Of a stretch of DNA of 6,306 nucleotides, positions 6,008 through 6,306 are shown in pieces. Origin of the DNA: Cyclobacteriaceae bacterium (GTDB taxonomy: Bacteria > Bacteroidota > Bacteroidia > Cytophagales > Cyclobacteriaceae). The first letter of the stretch is position 1, and each line of letters opens with the position of its first letter. The DNA lies in assembly GCA_030589835.1 (NCBI GenBank), contig JAUUZS010000267.1, positions 1 through 6,306 of the forward strand, read 5' to 3'. Under the pieces are notes generated by a model. The model did not search any database. It saw only the letters and a program-made list of their open reading frames with translations, and had not been told where the DNA came from. The translations under genes and the position numbers were made by a program.

Positions 6008-6306
6008 CTAAGTTCCCCTTACAATCAGTTTTGGTTGAATGATATGCTGTTCATATGGGCCGCTCACTTTCCTGTTATCAATAAGCGATGCGGTTTGTGC
6101 GGCCATCTCATCATACAAACAATCGACCACAGAAATTTCAGGATCAAACAACCTGGTCAATTCGGTATTGCCATAATTCACAACCTTCACTTCATCCGGA
6201 ACAGATATGTTCCACTTCTTTAGCCTTCCCAATACTTTGATGGCGTCCACATCGGAGCAGCACAACACGCCCCTGATTTTATGCGCTTTTATAAAGTCCC
6301 TGCTCA
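6008..6306 (-). CDS. LacI-family transcriptional regulator, C-terminal part (partial)
   Basis: The last 98 residues of a LacI/PurR-type regulator; the frame stays open to the right edge, so the DNA-binding helix-turn-helix and most of the effector domain are outside the window. The fragment fits the end of the periplasmic-binding-protein-like effector domain: GVLCCSDVDAIKVLGRLKKW (the usual 'nD..A.gvl..l' segment), then ISVPDEVKVVNYGNTEL (usual 'vPddv.vvgf.n'), DPEISVVD, and the closing QPKLIVRGT. The GTG at 6268 is an internal codon in this reading, not the start. The gene lies on the same strand as mtaB and ends 169 bp upstream of it, so it may be cotranscribed with, or regulate, the methanol genes. 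Its ligand cannot be deduced; the family usually senses sugars or nucleobases. Confidence 0.85.
   Translation of the reverse strand, partial: SRDFIKAHKIRGVLCCSDVDAIKVLGRLKKWNISVPDEVKVVNYGNTELTRLFDPEISVVDCLYDEMAAQTASLIDNRKVSGPYEQHIIQPKLIVRGT

Noticed and set aside
5918..6223. Plus-strand ORF with a repetitive Ser/His/Leu-rich N-terminus
   Set aside because: The repetitive part is a translation of the octamer repeat and the rest is antisense to the LacI-type gene.

Overview
The window holds a one-carbon gene cluster on the minus strand (about 5838 down to 1262): a methanol:corrinoid methyltransferase (mtaB), its corrinoid carrier protein (mtaC-like), a RACo-type reductive activator of corrinoid proteins, and a CobW/COG0523-type P-loop protein whose GTG start overlaps the RACo stop. 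The C-terminal part of a LacI-family regulator lies just upstream of mtaB on the same strand and runs off the right edge. At the left edge, on the plus strand, is the end of a PD40 (TolB-like) beta-propeller protein. About 620 bp of gene-free, strongly palindromic DNA separates it from the cluster.

How the genes fit together: MtaB takes the methyl group of methanol and passes it to Co(I) on the corrinoid protein. When the cobalt drifts to inactive Co(II), RACo reduces it back using ATP and its 2Fe-2S cluster. The CobW-like protein probably serves metal or cofactor maturation, for example zinc for MtaB, but that is inference. The second methyltransferase, which would move the methyl group on to tetrahydrofolate or coenzyme M, is not in the window, so the pathway shown is incomplete.

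Organism: the window fits an anaerobic bacterium, probably Bacteroidota or a related FCB-group lineage. The evidence is indirect: moderately AT-rich DNA, no Shine-Dalgarno sequence before mtaB, mtaC or RACo but A/T-rich leaders instead, a PD40 propeller protein, a LacI regulator, and an intergenic palindrome whose 'actcgctgcgctcaaac' core resembles dispersed repeats I remember from such genomes. The set lacks the coenzyme M enzyme that would suggest a methanogen. Methanol-utilisation genes of this type are best known from methanogens and Firmicutes acetogens, so this host would be notable if confirmed.

Layout: 3-641 propeller gene end (+); 642-1261 two adjoining inverted-repeat elements; 1262-2125 CobW-like (-); 2122-3633 RACo (-); 3706-4374 corrinoid protein (-); 4397-4424 a 14-bp tandem duplication; 4459-5838 mtaB (-); 5940-6003 eight 8-bp tandem units; 6008-6306 LacI-family C-terminus (-).
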